Assembly: GCF_009184635.1 (NCBI RefSeq)
Contig: NZ_WELI01000012.1
Location: forward strand, 62,001 to 126,000
DNA: 64,000 nt
From: Rudanella paleaurantiibacter
GTDB lineage: Bacteria; Bacteroidota; Bacteroidia; Cytophagales; Spirosomataceae
Direction: 5' to 3'
Shown: one piece after another, positions 43,114 through 51,069 of the stretch
Layout of the letters: every line of letters starts with the position of its first letter
Position numbering within the stretch: the first letter of the stretch is position 1
Position numbers and translations under genes: made by a program
Notes under the pieces: generated by a model
The model's database searches: none
Seen by the model: only the letters and a program-made list of their open reading frames with translations
Told to the model about the DNA's origin: nothing

Positions 43114-43200
43114 AGGAGTGAGGAGCGAGGAGATAGGAGTTGCTGACGCACGAATACTGCTTACGCGTCAGCAACTCCTCGCTCCTCGCTCCTCACTCCT
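43114..43200. repeat. Intergenic inverted repeat (GGAGTGA/GGAGCGA words) with shared loop core
   Basis: The arms 43114-43149 and 43165-43200 are 36 nt each and complementary apart from two positions. The arms reiterate GGAGTGA and GGAGCGA, then end GTTGCTGACGC. The loop is ACGAATACTGCTTAC. The inner half and loop match the hairpin at 7602-7660 with only a few transition-type differences. It fills the gap between ald and the hypothetical gene. Confidence 0.9.
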
Positions 43201-43213
43201 ATCTACTTTGTTG

Positions 43214-44422
43214 TTAAAACCGTGCGGCCAGCAAGAGCTGCAAATCCTTAAATCGCATACTGAACTTGCGGGCAATGTAGGCATTAGTCAATGTGCCTTT
43301 ATGAGAGTAAACACCTTTCATGAACCAACGGTTCTTGTACATCATTTCTTCGATGCCCCCGATGGTGCCGGTTTCGAGTAAAAACGGTAAAAAGATATTG
43401 CTCAGGGCCATGCTCGCCGTGTGGGCCACGCGCGAGGCAATGTTGGGCACGCAGTAGTGAATAATGCCGTGGTGCTGAAAGGTCGGGTTTTTGTGCGAAG
43501 TCATGCGCGACGACTCGAAGTTGCCCCCCTGATCAATGGCTACGTCGACAATGACCGCTTCGGGCCGCATCCGCGACACCATCTCGTCGGTGACCACAAC
43601 AGGACTGTGCCCATCGTCGCCCCGGATGGCCCCGATCACCACATCGGCCCGTTCGATGGCCTCGGCCAGCGTGTCGGAGTCGATAATGGCGGTGTAAATA
43701 GGCTGCCCAACGGCGTATTTCAGGCGTTGTAGCTTGTACAGGTGCCGGTCGAAAACCTTAATGTCGACGCCCATCCCGTGGGCCGCCCGAATCGCGTACT
43801 CGGCTACAGTCCCCGCCCCCAGAATCACCACTTTGGTGGGGGGCACGCCCGTGATGCCGCCCAGAATGACGCCCCGTCCGTTGACACTGCTGAGGTATTC
43901 GCCCGCAATGAGCATCACGGTACTCCCCGCAATTTCGCTCATGGTTCGGATTACGGGCAACCCTCCGCCGGGGTCTTCGATGTACTCGTAGCCGATACCG
44001 GTAATCTGTTTTTCGTTGAGCCGCTCGAAATACCGGCGCTCATGCGAGGGTAGGTTGAGGGCCGAAATGAGGGTGCTGCCCGATTTGAGGTAGGCAAACT
44101 CATGATCGACCAGCGGCTCTACTTTCAGAATCACGTTCGAGTCGAACACTTCTTCGGGCGAATATACAATCTGCGCCCCGGCTTCGCTGTAGTCGTTATC
44201 GCTGAATTTGGCCCCGGTGCCGGCCGCTGTTTCGACCACTACCCGGTGGCCATGGCGTACCAGAATCGCGACGGCCTCGGGCGTGAGGGCGATGCGGTTT
44301 TCCTGAAACGAAACCTCTTTGGGCAGGCCGATCTGAAGGCTGTGTTTATCCGTTCTGACGGCCGCCGGGGCTTCTTTAGGGTATAAAGCCGTTTGCTTGG
44401 CTAATTCCTCGAATCCAGTCAC
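43214..44422 (-). CDS. ald: Alanine dehydrogenase-like oxidoreductase
   Basis: The 402-residue protein has the AlaDH/PNT N-terminal domain (GLPKEVSFQENRIALTPEAVAILVRHGHRVVVE, about residues 33-65) and the NAD-binding domain with VVILGAGTVAEYAIRAAHGMGVDIKVFD (about 200-228). The C-terminal part includes DVAIDQGGNFESSRMTSHKNP and a HHGIIHYCVPNIAS segment. It should interconvert alanine and pyruvate with NAD(H). It follows tsaE, and its stop is 14 bases from the right arm of a hairpin repeat. Confidence 0.92.
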   Translation of the reverse strand: MTGFEELAKQTALYPKEAPAAVRTDKHSLQIGLPKEVSFQENRIALTPEAVAILVRHGHRVVVETAAGTGAKFSDNDYSEAGAQIVYSPEEVFDSNVILKVEPLVDHEFAYLKSGSTLISALNLPSHERRYFERLNEKQITGIGYEYIEDPGGGLPVIRTMSEIAGSTVMLIAGEYLSSVNGRGVILGGITGVPPTKVVILGAGTVAEYAIRAAHGMGVDIKVFDRHLYKLQRLKYAVGQPIYTAIIDSDTLAEAIERADVVIGAIRGDDGHSPVVVTDEMVSRMRPEAVIVDVAIDQGGNFESSRMTSHKNPTFQHHGIIHYCVPNIASRVAHTASMALSNIFLPFLLETGTIGGIEEMMYKNRWFMKGVYSHKGTLTNAYIARKFSMRFKDLQLLLAARF

Positions 44423-44431
44423 TTTGGGGAA

Positions 44432-44513
44432 GTTTACAGTTTTCAGTGTGCGGTTCTCAATTAAATAGGTCTGTAGCAGAACTATAAACCGAAAACTATG
44501 TACTGAAAATTCT
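44432..44513. repeat. Weak inverted repeat (CAGTTTTCAGT words)
   Basis: GTTTACAGTTTTCAGTGTGC at about 44432 is partly complementary to the A-rich segment 44479-44513. It fills the tsaE-ald gap and may be a degraded member of the repeat group. Confidence 0.35.
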
Positions 44514-44517
44514 TATT

Positions 44518-44931
44518 CTAACGTGTCTTTACGGTGCGTTTTCCGGTGGGGTCGGCGGTCAACTGTACCCGAAAATGCGGGGTTGGCCAGAGAGCTTCAA
44601 TGCGTTCGGGCCATTCGACAAAACAATAGTCACCCGAATCAAAATACTCTTCCAGCCCAATGTCGAGGGCTTCGGCTTCATTGCGGAGCCGGTAACAATC
44701 GAAATGATAAATTGGGTCTCCGCTCTGCGTGGTGTATTCATTGACGATCCCAAACGTGGGACTCTGTACCACACTGACTACGTGGAGGGCTCGGCACAGG
44801 GCTTTGATGAGCGTGGTTTTCCCAGCTCCCATATCGCCCTCGAATAGCCAGACCCGGTGCGGCCCGGCCTCGTTGAGCAGCAGGTTGGCAACCTCATCTA
44901 ATTCGTCCAGCGATTTGAAGTGAAGTGTCAT
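44518..44931 (-). CDS. tsaE: tRNA threonylcarbamoyladenosine biosynthesis ATPase TsaE
   Basis: The 137-residue P-loop protein works with TsaB and TsaD in making t6A at position 37 of ANN-decoding tRNAs. The Walker A is GDMGAGKT at residues 32-39, followed by SPTFGIVNEY, YHFDCYRL with the conserved aspartate, and FVEWPERI. A -7-like TATCTTCG lies 20 bases upstream. Confidence 0.95.
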   Translation of the reverse strand: MTLHFKSLDELDEVANLLLNEAGPHRVWLFEGDMGAGKTTLIKALCRALHVVSVVQSPTFGIVNEYTTQSGDPIYHFDCYRLRNEAEALDIGLEEYFDSGDYCFVEWPERIEALWPTPHFRVQLTADPTGKRTVKTR

Positions 44932-44950
44932 AGCATCCCTAATAACGTCA

Positions 44951-44958
44951 CGAAGATA
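44951..44958 (-). promoter_or_regulatory. Variant -7 box for tsaE
   Basis: CGAAGATA on the plus strand is TATCTTCG on the minus strand, 20 bases before ATG 44931. It is one base off TAnnTTTG and identical to the boxes at 22767 and 32810. Confidence 0.35.
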
Positions 44959-45082
44959 CGATTTTTCAAGCTGCTACCCGACCGGTCGGTTACTTTCCGG
45001 GCCGTACGCACCCGGCCCGGTTATACCCACGGCCCGCAGAAATGACAAGGGCACTGGGCGAAAGGGGCGGTTATGAAATGCC

Positions 45083-45127
45083 GAAAGTCGGTCGGTACAT
45101 ACACAGGGTATGCACCGACCGACTTTC
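45083..45127 (-). terminator. Hairpin 3' of the SusD-like gene
   Basis: GAAAGTCGGTCGGT at 45083-45096 is the exact complement of 45114-45127, and five further pairs follow after one mismatch. It lies 22 bases past the susD stop. There is no clear T run on the minus strand, so it may be a factor-assisted terminator or an mRNA-stabilising end. Confidence 0.6.
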
Positions 45128-45148
45128 AGAATCTGGTAACGGGTAGGC

Positions 45149-46876
45149 TTAATAGCCGGGATTTTGCTCCAGCGTGGGCTTTCCGTCTTTCTGGCTGTTC
45201 AGGATTTCCTGCAACGGAATCGGGAAGTACTCGTGCTTGCCTTTTACAAATTGTACCCCCCGGAGGTAGCTCCGCTTGGCGCTCTCGGCCGCGTAGTATT
45301 TGTTCAGCACCTCGTCGGCAATACCCCAGCGCACCAGGTCGAACCGGCGGTGGCCTTCCATTGCAAACTCCAGGCGTTGCTCAAACTGAACCGCCTTGCG
45401 GGCCACAGCGCGGTCGGTCCAGGCGGTCGCGTACTCCTTAATGAGGTAGTTGGCGGCTGGCGTTCCGTCGGCGTTCTTCACAAAGCCGTCGGGATTGGCG
45501 GCCCGCTTCCGAATCCGGTTGACGTAATCCCGTGCTTTTTCGAGATCGCCAATTTCGGCTTCGATTTCGGCCAGCCACAGCAATACGTGGCTGTAGCGGA
45601 TCATGCGGTAGTTATTGGCGTTCAGACGGGGGTTGCCCGCAAACGTGTTGGTACCCACATCCGAACGGTACATAACGTGCTTCTTGGGCGAGTAGGGGCC
45701 GCCGTACGCCTGGTCGCGCACGTAGGCTTTGCCGGGATGAACGCCCCAGTCGAGATACGGAACTCCCCGGCGGCCTACCGTCCAGTCGAGACGGGGGTCG
45801 AGTGTGCGGGTTTCGGGCGTAAACGGAGCTGTGGACTCGATGCCCTGGTCGCTTTTAACGTCGTTTTCGTTGAACGTATCGATCAGAGGCAGGCCACTGG
45901 CGTCGGTTTTGAAGGCGTTGACGAGGTTCTGCGAAGGTTGGAAGAAGCCGCAGCAGGTAGTGACCCCACCGCCCCCATATGGGTAGTTCAGGGTTGAACC
46001 GGCGTTGCCGTTTTCACCGCCCGATGCGCCGTCGTTAACCGAGTACTGCACTTCAAAAATCGACTCCGCGTTGTTGTTGGTTACGGCCCGGAAGTTGTCA
46101 TGGTACCGATCCATGAGCCGGTACTGGTTGCTGGCGACAATAGCCTCGAGCAGGGTTTTGGCTTCGGCGTATTTTTTCTGGAACAGGTACGCTTTGGCCA
46201 ACGTAGCCGCAGCCGCCCACTTGGTAGGCCGTCCTGCCTGTGTTTGCTTGGCAGGCAAAGCCGTGTAAGCCGCGTTCAGGTCTTCTACAACCTTGGGCCA
46301 GATGTCGGCCGTGTTGGTCAGCTTGGCACTTTCGAGGTTGTTGGGGTCGTACATCTTCTCGTCGATGTACACCACCTTGTTGTACATTTTTTTCAACTCG
46401 AAGTGGAAGTGGCCGCGCAAAAAGCGGGCCTCGGCCGTTACAAGGGCTTTTTCGGCATCGGTCATGTCTTTGGCACCAGTCAATGCCTGTAGGGCATCGT
46501 TTACCCGCGCAATGCCGTCGTACATACCCCGCCATTTACCCCGGAAATAGATGTTGTCCGACTGGATATTGGCCTGCTCAATAAGCGAAATGGGCGGTTG
46601 GTCGCCGGCAATGGTTCCTTTATAGGCATCGTCGGAAGCCACGCTGCCGTACACCCAGTTGTCGGCACCAACCTGATACGAACGGTAGGCCCCTTCGGGT
46701 GTGGCCCAGCCGTCGAGCAGGGCATAGGCACCCGTCAGCAGGGCGTTGACACCCGCTTTGTTTTGCAACGCCGTGGCCGACAGGGCGGCTTTGGGCTGCA
46801 CATCTAAAAACTTATCGGAGCAGGACGAAGCCGCTACCAGACAGAATATGAATAGGATGGAGGTAATACGTTTCAT
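45149..46876 (-). CDS. SusD/RagB-family nutrient-binding lipoprotein
   Basis: The 575-residue protein has a lipoprotein signal with Cys19 (AASSC-SDKFLDVQP), as is usual for SusD. SusD features are an N-terminal TPR-like region (NKAGVNALLTGAYALLDGW, KALVTAEARFLRGHFHFEL near residue 130) and the C-terminal NYRMIRYSHVLLWLAEIEAEIGDLEKARDYVNRIRKRA with EFAMEGHRRFDLVRWG. It sits on the cell surface as the lid of the SusC transporter encoded one base upstream. No glycosidase genes adjoin, so the substrate is unknown. ATG 46876 was preferred over 46933, which lies inside susC. Confidence 0.95.
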   Translation of the reverse strand: MKRITSILFIFCLVAASSCSDKFLDVQPKAALSATALQNKAGVNALLTGAYALLDGWATPEGAYRSYQVGADNWVYGSVASDDAYKGTIAGDQPPISLIEQANIQSDNIYFRGKWRGMYDGIARVNDALQALTGAKDMTDAEKALVTAEARFLRGHFHFELKKMYNKVVYIDEKMYDPNNLESAKLTNTADIWPKVVEDLNAAYTALPAKQTQAGRPTKWAAAATLAKAYLFQKKYAEAKTLLEAIVASNQYRLMDRYHDNFRAVTNNNAESIFEVQYSVNDGASGGENGNAGSTLNYPYGGGGVTTCCGFFQPSQNLVNAFKTDASGLPLIDTFNENDVKSDQGIESTAPFTPETRTLDPRLDWTVGRRGVPYLDWGVHPGKAYVRDQAYGGPYSPKKHVMYRSDVGTNTFAGNPRLNANNYRMIRYSHVLLWLAEIEAEIGDLEKARDYVNRIRKRAANPDGFVKNADGTPAANYLIKEYATAWTDRAVARKAVQFEQRLEFAMEGHRRFDLVRWGIADEVLNKYYAAESAKRSYLRGVQFVKGKHEYFPIPLQEILNSQKDGKPTLEQNPGY

Positions 46877-46877
46877 C

Positions 46878-49800
46878 TTAGAAAGAAAGGTTAAGGCCGA
46901 GTAATACAGTTTTAGCAACCGGGTACGCACCACCGTCGACGCCGATCTGACGGTCGTTGCCGGCTGAGTAGTTCCGCAGGTTGATTTCGGGGTCCATGCC
47001 TGAGTACTTGGTGAACGTCAGCATGTTCTGGCCCTGAATGTACACCGATAGGCCACCCACCTGGAGCTTGTTGAGCAGCGCCTGTGGCAACCGGTAGGTC
47101 AACTGGATGTTTTTCAGCCGGAAGTACGAGCCCGATTCGAGGTAGTACGTTGAGGGCTGAATACTTACCTGATCGCTTGAGGTCAGGCGGGGCAGAACGG
47201 CGTCGGTAGCACCGGGCCGCCACGATTGATAGAGCATCCGGGTTGAGCGGTTACCGCCAAACGTCGGGAAGTCGGTCCAGTATTTCGTGTAGTTGAAAAT
47301 CTGGTTGCCCTGAACGCCCTGCCCAAACAGGGTAAGCGAGAATGTGCGGTAGTTGACGCCCAGGTTCAGGCCGTACGTAAAGCCGGGGTGCGGGTTACCA
47401 ATAATGGTCTGGTCTTTAGTATTGATTACCCCGTCGTTGTTCACGTCGCGGAACTTGAACCGACCAGCTACGTTTTCGGTGGTGGCATTGCCAAACTGTA
47501 CCGGGTGGGCCTTGGCTTCTTCATTGGTCTGGAAGATACCGTCAACAACGTACCCGAAGAACGACGAAATGGGGTGGCCCTGCTGGGTTACCACGAAGTT
47601 CTGAATCCGCTCATCGTTGATGCCGAAATACTGCGTGTTGGGGTCTCCATTCGTTTTGGTTACCTGGTTACGATACGTGCTGAAGTTGGCCGAAACGTCG
47701 TAGGTCAGGTCGCGGAGTGCGGTACGACCGTTGTACGTAATGGCGAGGTCGATACCCTTGTTGCTCATCTTACCAATGTTCTGGAACGGCACCGAGGCTA
47801 CGCCCTGCGTGAGCGGAGCCGCCACCGGGAACAGCATATCGCTTGTTTGGCGGGTGTACCAGTCGAGGGCTACCGTTAGGCGGTTTTTAAACATCGACGC
47901 ATCAATACCGATGTTGGTGCTGGTTGTGGTTTCCCACTTGGCGTTTGCGTTACCGAATTGGGTAAGCTCATAGCCCGGCACGGCGTTGGTGCGTGAGCCG
48001 TTGAGGTCATAAAACGACGTGATTGGGTTGGTACCAAACTGGGTAAACGAGTTGTAGTTACCAATTTCCTGGTTGCCGGTTTGGCCGTAGCCAATGCGTA
48101 GCTTGGCATCATCGAGCCACGATACATCTTTTAGGAAACCCTCCTGCGAGAAGCGCCAGCCAGCACTGACAGCCGGGAAATAAGCCGTGCGGAAATCGCG
48201 GGCGAAACGCGACGAGCGGTCACGGCGCAGGGTTAAGTCGAGTAGGTAGCGGTCGTTGAAAGCGTAGTTGACCTTCGCGAACTCCGACGCGAGGCTCCAG
48301 TTCGAGGCTGTTCCGTTGTTCGTTTGAACCCCGGTACCGGCGCTTAGGTAGCGGTTGTCCAGATCATCGACGGCAAAGTTGGTCCGGCTGGCGTCGAACG
48401 TTTCGAAGTAGCTCTTGATGGCCTCTGTACCGGCAATAATGTTGAGCCGGTGCAGGCTGCCCAGGTCTACGTTGTAGGTCAGGGTGTTGTACCAGGTCCA
48501 GGTCCAGTCGTAGTTGTTGCTTGTCTGGAGCAGGTTCGACCCCCGGGCCTCAGCCGATTCAATATCCCGAATCGTGTAGTTGCGCAGGTTGAAGATGTTG
48601 TAATCAATACCGAAGCTGGTACGGGCGGTCAGGTTTTTGGCCACATCAACTTCGGCAAAGGCATTCCCGAAAAGCCGGATTTCCTTCTGGACGTTGTTGC
48701 GGTTCCGATACAGCAGTGCCATTGGGTTGTTGGCATTATCGAGGTCGCCCCCGCGTGTACCGGCAAAGGCCCCGGTTACGTCGTACACCGGAATAATGGG
48801 TTGAATCCGGTAAGCAAACGAAATAGGGTTACTCTCGTTGCTGTTGCCATTGGGCTGCCCGATACGCTCGCCGTAGGCTACCTGGAAGTTTTCGCCCACG
48901 CGCACCCGCTTGGTCACGTTAAACTCGGTGTTGGCCCGCAGTGAGTACCGCTTGTAACCGGTGTACTGCATGATACCCTGCTGGTTGAAGTAGTTCAGCC
49001 CCATAGCGTACCGACCCGATTCGTTACCGCCCGATACCCCCAGCTGATGATTCTGAATCGGGGCTACCCGGCCAAATACTTCTTCGAGCCAGTTGGTCCC
49101 CTCTTTGTTTGCCTTGGTAATGAGCCACTTGGTCTTGTTGAAGTCAGCCCCGTCGATGTTGTTACCGTAGTTGATATAGTTGCCGCTGGCATCGCGGGCT
49201 ACGCGAGGATCGCCTTCAAAGGCACCGCTCGGGAATACATAATCAGGAATAACGGGTGTAGCGCCATTGCCAAACTGTGAGTGAACAGGGTTACCGTTGG
49301 CGGCTACTGCCCCGGCGTTTTTCCGCGACTCCCAGACCAAATCGGCATACTCTTTGGTGTTGAGCATATCGAGCAGTTTACCGTGCCGCTGCGATCCGTA
49401 GTAGGTGTCGTAGGTAAACTTGGGCTTACCGGCCTTCCCTTTTTTGGTGGTGATAATCACGACCCCGTTACCGGCCCGCGACCCGTAGATCGATGAAGCC
49501 GATGCATCTTTCAGAATCTGCATCGACTCAATATCGTTCAGGTTAAGGGTATTCAGGTTCCCTTTGGTTGGCACCCCATCAATTACGTACAGGGGCGAGT
49601 TGTCGTTGATGGTACCGAACCCGCGTATACGTACCATCACACCACCACCCGGCGAGTTATCGTTACCGACCTGCACCCCCGATACCCGGCCCTGTAGAGC
49701 CTGCCCGAGGTTGGTAGCGGGTACCGACAAAAGCTGCTTTGTATCGACGGTGGCAACGGCCCCGGTGATATCGCGCTTCGATTGGGCACCATAGCCGGTG

Positions 49801-50150
49801 ACAACTACCTCGCTCAGGGTTTTAATATCGGGCCGCAGCTGAATATTAATCTGGGTTTTATTGCCAATATTGACCTCCTGCGATTCAAAACCGATAGCAG
49901 ATACCGTCAGCCGGTCCCGGTTGGCGGGTACGTTGAGCGTATAATCGCCATTAGCGTCAGTTACTACCCCCGTTTGAGTACCTGTAACCACAATGTTCAC
50001 ACCGGGCAGCCCTGCGTTTTCGCTCGCGTCTGTAACTCGACCAGTAATTTTACGGTCCTGAGCTATCGCTGAGACAGCCATAAAACAGCAGAAAACGCAA
50101 AGCGTGAGCATAGATAGCCAACGCCCTGCGTTCGGGTAATTTTGTTTCAT
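46878..50150 (-). CDS. SusC/RagA-family TonB-dependent outer-membrane transporter
   Basis: The 1090-residue protein has a signal peptide (ending VSAIAQ near residue 31), a CarboxypepD_reg-like domain (about 33-115: KITGRVTDASENAGLPGVNIVVTG), a TonB box/plug (TLSEVVVTGYGAQSKRDITGAV; LQGRVSGVQV; RIRGFGTINDNSPLYVIDGVP), and a beta-barrel with the final strand SYFRLKNIQLTYRLP and LLGLNLSF. There is no STN domain, so control through an anti-sigma factor is not indicated. It imports oligosaccharides or peptides with the SusD partner; stop and start are separated by one base. Confidence 0.96.
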   Translation of the reverse strand: MKQNYPNAGRWLSMLTLCVFCCFMAVSAIAQDRKITGRVTDASENAGLPGVNIVVTGTQTGVVTDANGDYTLNVPANRDRLTVSAIGFESQEVNIGNKTQINIQLRPDIKTLSEVVVTGYGAQSKRDITGAVATVDTKQLLSVPATNLGQALQGRVSGVQVGNDNSPGGGVMVRIRGFGTINDNSPLYVIDGVPTKGNLNTLNLNDIESMQILKDASASSIYGSRAGNGVVIITTKKGKAGKPKFTYDTYYGSQRHGKLLDMLNTKEYADLVWESRKNAGAVAANGNPVHSQFGNGATPVIPDYVFPSGAFEGDPRVARDASGNYINYGNNIDGADFNKTKWLITKANKEGTNWLEEVFGRVAPIQNHQLGVSGGNESGRYAMGLNYFNQQGIMQYTGYKRYSLRANTEFNVTKRVRVGENFQVAYGERIGQPNGNSNESNPISFAYRIQPIIPVYDVTGAFAGTRGGDLDNANNPMALLYRNRNNVQKEIRLFGNAFAEVDVAKNLTARTSFGIDYNIFNLRNYTIRDIESAEARGSNLLQTSNNYDWTWTWYNTLTYNVDLGSLHRLNIIAGTEAIKSYFETFDASRTNFAVDDLDNRYLSAGTGVQTNNGTASNWSLASEFAKVNYAFNDRYLLDLTLRRDRSSRFARDFRTAYFPAVSAGWRFSQEGFLKDVSWLDDAKLRIGYGQTGNQEIGNYNSFTQFGTNPITSFYDLNGSRTNAVPGYELTQFGNANAKWETTTSTNIGIDASMFKNRLTVALDWYTRQTSDMLFPVAAPLTQGVASVPFQNIGKMSNKGIDLAITYNGRTALRDLTYDVSANFSTYRNQVTKTNGDPNTQYFGINDERIQNFVVTQQGHPISSFFGYVVDGIFQTNEEAKAHPVQFGNATTENVAGRFKFRDVNNDGVINTKDQTIIGNPHPGFTYGLNLGVNYRTFSLTLFGQGVQGNQIFNYTKYWTDFPTFGGNRSTRMLYQSWRPGATDAVLPRLTSSDQVSIQPSTYYLESGSYFRLKNIQLTYRLPQALLNKLQVGGLSVYIQGQNMLTFTKYSGMDPEINLRNYSAGNDRQIGVDGGAYPVAKTVLLGLNLSF

Positions 50151-50544
50151 GATTAATTTAATTGGTTAAAGATTAAGTTGGACAACTCAGGGGCCAAAAA
50201 TCGGGCATTGGCTTGCCTAAATCAACGATTTAGCAGGAATTTAATATTTTTATAAATGCAAATAAGTATTTATCTTCTTTTTGTATATATAAACGGAGAA
50301 AAAGCGAACGTTTAATAATTATAGGATGCCCTTCAGCGTTGATTTTTCTAACTAACACAAAAAATAGACGGCCTTTATGTACTTAAGCATACCGGCTGGC
50401 TGTGCAGACCATCGAGTAAGTGTTTTTGCTTAGTTAGGTACAAGTGCTATACACCGCGTAAGTAATCCACCCGCTTTCGGCTCATTTGCGATTATCACTA
50501 CAGGCCGTACGGAAATGAAATAATTTTTACTAAGTCTGATTTAT
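50151..50544. other. AT-rich upstream region of susC
   Basis: This is the first part of the 919-base gap between susC and the response regulator gene. It is AT-rich, with poly-A and poly-T stretches. CTAAATC-AAC-GATTTAG (50216-50232) is a perfect small hairpin. No exact -7 box for susC was found; AAAAAATA at about 50359 is a near match. No gene was seen. Confidence 0.5.
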
Positions 50545-50552
50545 TATATTTG
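50545..50552 (+). promoter_or_regulatory. -7 box for the first candidate RNA
   Basis: TATATTTG is an exact TAnnTTTG match. A transcript from about 50559 to the terminator at 50711 would be about 150 nt. Confidence 0.55.
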
Positions 50553-50558
50553 CGGACA

Positions 50559-50711
50559 GAAAGAGAATACAGGTCAGCAACGCGCTGGACATTACATAGA
50601 TATTAGTGCCAGGAAACTGGCGCGAAGGCAAACAGTCAATTATTTGGCTGTTTTTAAATGGTGTGGATATAGTCGGAAAGCTATTTGGGAGATCCTGAAT
50701 AGCTTTTTTTT
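50559..50711 (+). ncRNA. Candidate structured RNA, copy 1 of 2
   Basis: No reading frame of note is present. From 5' to 3': GTGCCAG-GAAA-CTGGCGC hairpin with a GNRA tetraloop (50606-50623, one G-U), a GAAGG linker (50624-50628), a 10-bp hairpin AAACAGTCAA/TTGGCTGTTT with loop TTAT (50630-50653 region), the core AAATGGTGTGGATA (50656-50669), CGGAAA (50674-50679) and a terminator, AAAGCTATT/AATAGCTTT plus T's (50677-50711). The same order and core occur 252 bases downstream. It lies between susC (divergent) and a two-component system. It is not a riboswitch I recognise. The ends are inferred from the -7 box and the terminator. Confidence 0.6.
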
Positions 50712-50775
50712 GGCCTTTACTTAAGTATTAAATGAATTTTAACGCCTGCTTAACACCCGTTTAATCCGGCCCTAT

Positions 50776-50783
50776 CATCTTTG
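50776..50783 (+). promoter_or_regulatory. -7-like box for the second candidate RNA
   Basis: CATCTTTG differs from TAnnTTTG in the first base only and lies about the same distance ahead of the second RNA as TATATTTG does ahead of the first. Confidence 0.4.
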
Positions 50784-50789
50784 TATCAC

Positions 50790-50960
50790 CAAACCAGACA
50801 GAACAACAAAGTCGGTTTCAAACATAAGTATTTGCTGTAAGCATAAAGATCCTTTACAAAGGGAAGGTTGAACATCAAGGTTTACTCGCGTTAGCGCGAT
50901 AGCCTTGAAATGGTGTGGATAGAAGCGGAAAACCGTTGGAGACTCTTCAACGGTTTTTTT
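50790..50960 (+). ncRNA. Candidate structured RNA, copy 2 of 2
   Basis: It has the same architecture as the copy at 50559: hairpin CCTT-TACA-AAGG (50851-50862), GAAGG linker (50863-50867), hairpin TCAAGG...CCTTGA with an inner CGCG-TTAG-CGCG (50875-50908), core AAATGGTGTGGATA (50908-50921, 14 of 14 identical), CGGAAA (50926-50931), and a 13-bp terminator, AAAACCGTTGGAG/CTTCAACGGTTTT with loop ACT (50929-50957) plus T's. The stems differ in sequence but are preserved as stems, which argues for a functional RNA fold. It ends 109 bases before the response regulator gene. Confidence 0.6.
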
Positions 50961-51069
50961 GTTGCCCACTGCGGAAATATGGCGAATAATTAGTATATCG
51001 GAACGAAGCGGTAAATAAGTAGTTCGAACGTTTCTTGTAAAAAGCCTATTTGACCCGTAAGTTTCGTTT

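Noticed and set aside
43103-43174. N-terminal extension (MLTRKQYSCVSNS...) of the hypothetical protein at 42698
   Set aside because: The same peptide arises from the hairpin at 7600-7650; it is repeat sequence and not a conserved N-terminus, so ATG 43102 was used.
3784-43200. CRISPR array
   Set aside because: The repeats are inverted, low-complexity and of different sequence at each site; there are no regularly spaced direct repeats with unique spacers and no cas genes.
50559-50960. Known riboswitch (cobalamin, c-di-GMP or TPP) or 6S RNA
   Set aside because: The defining conserved motifs of these classes are absent, and the multi-hairpin layout does not fit the long rod of 6S RNA.
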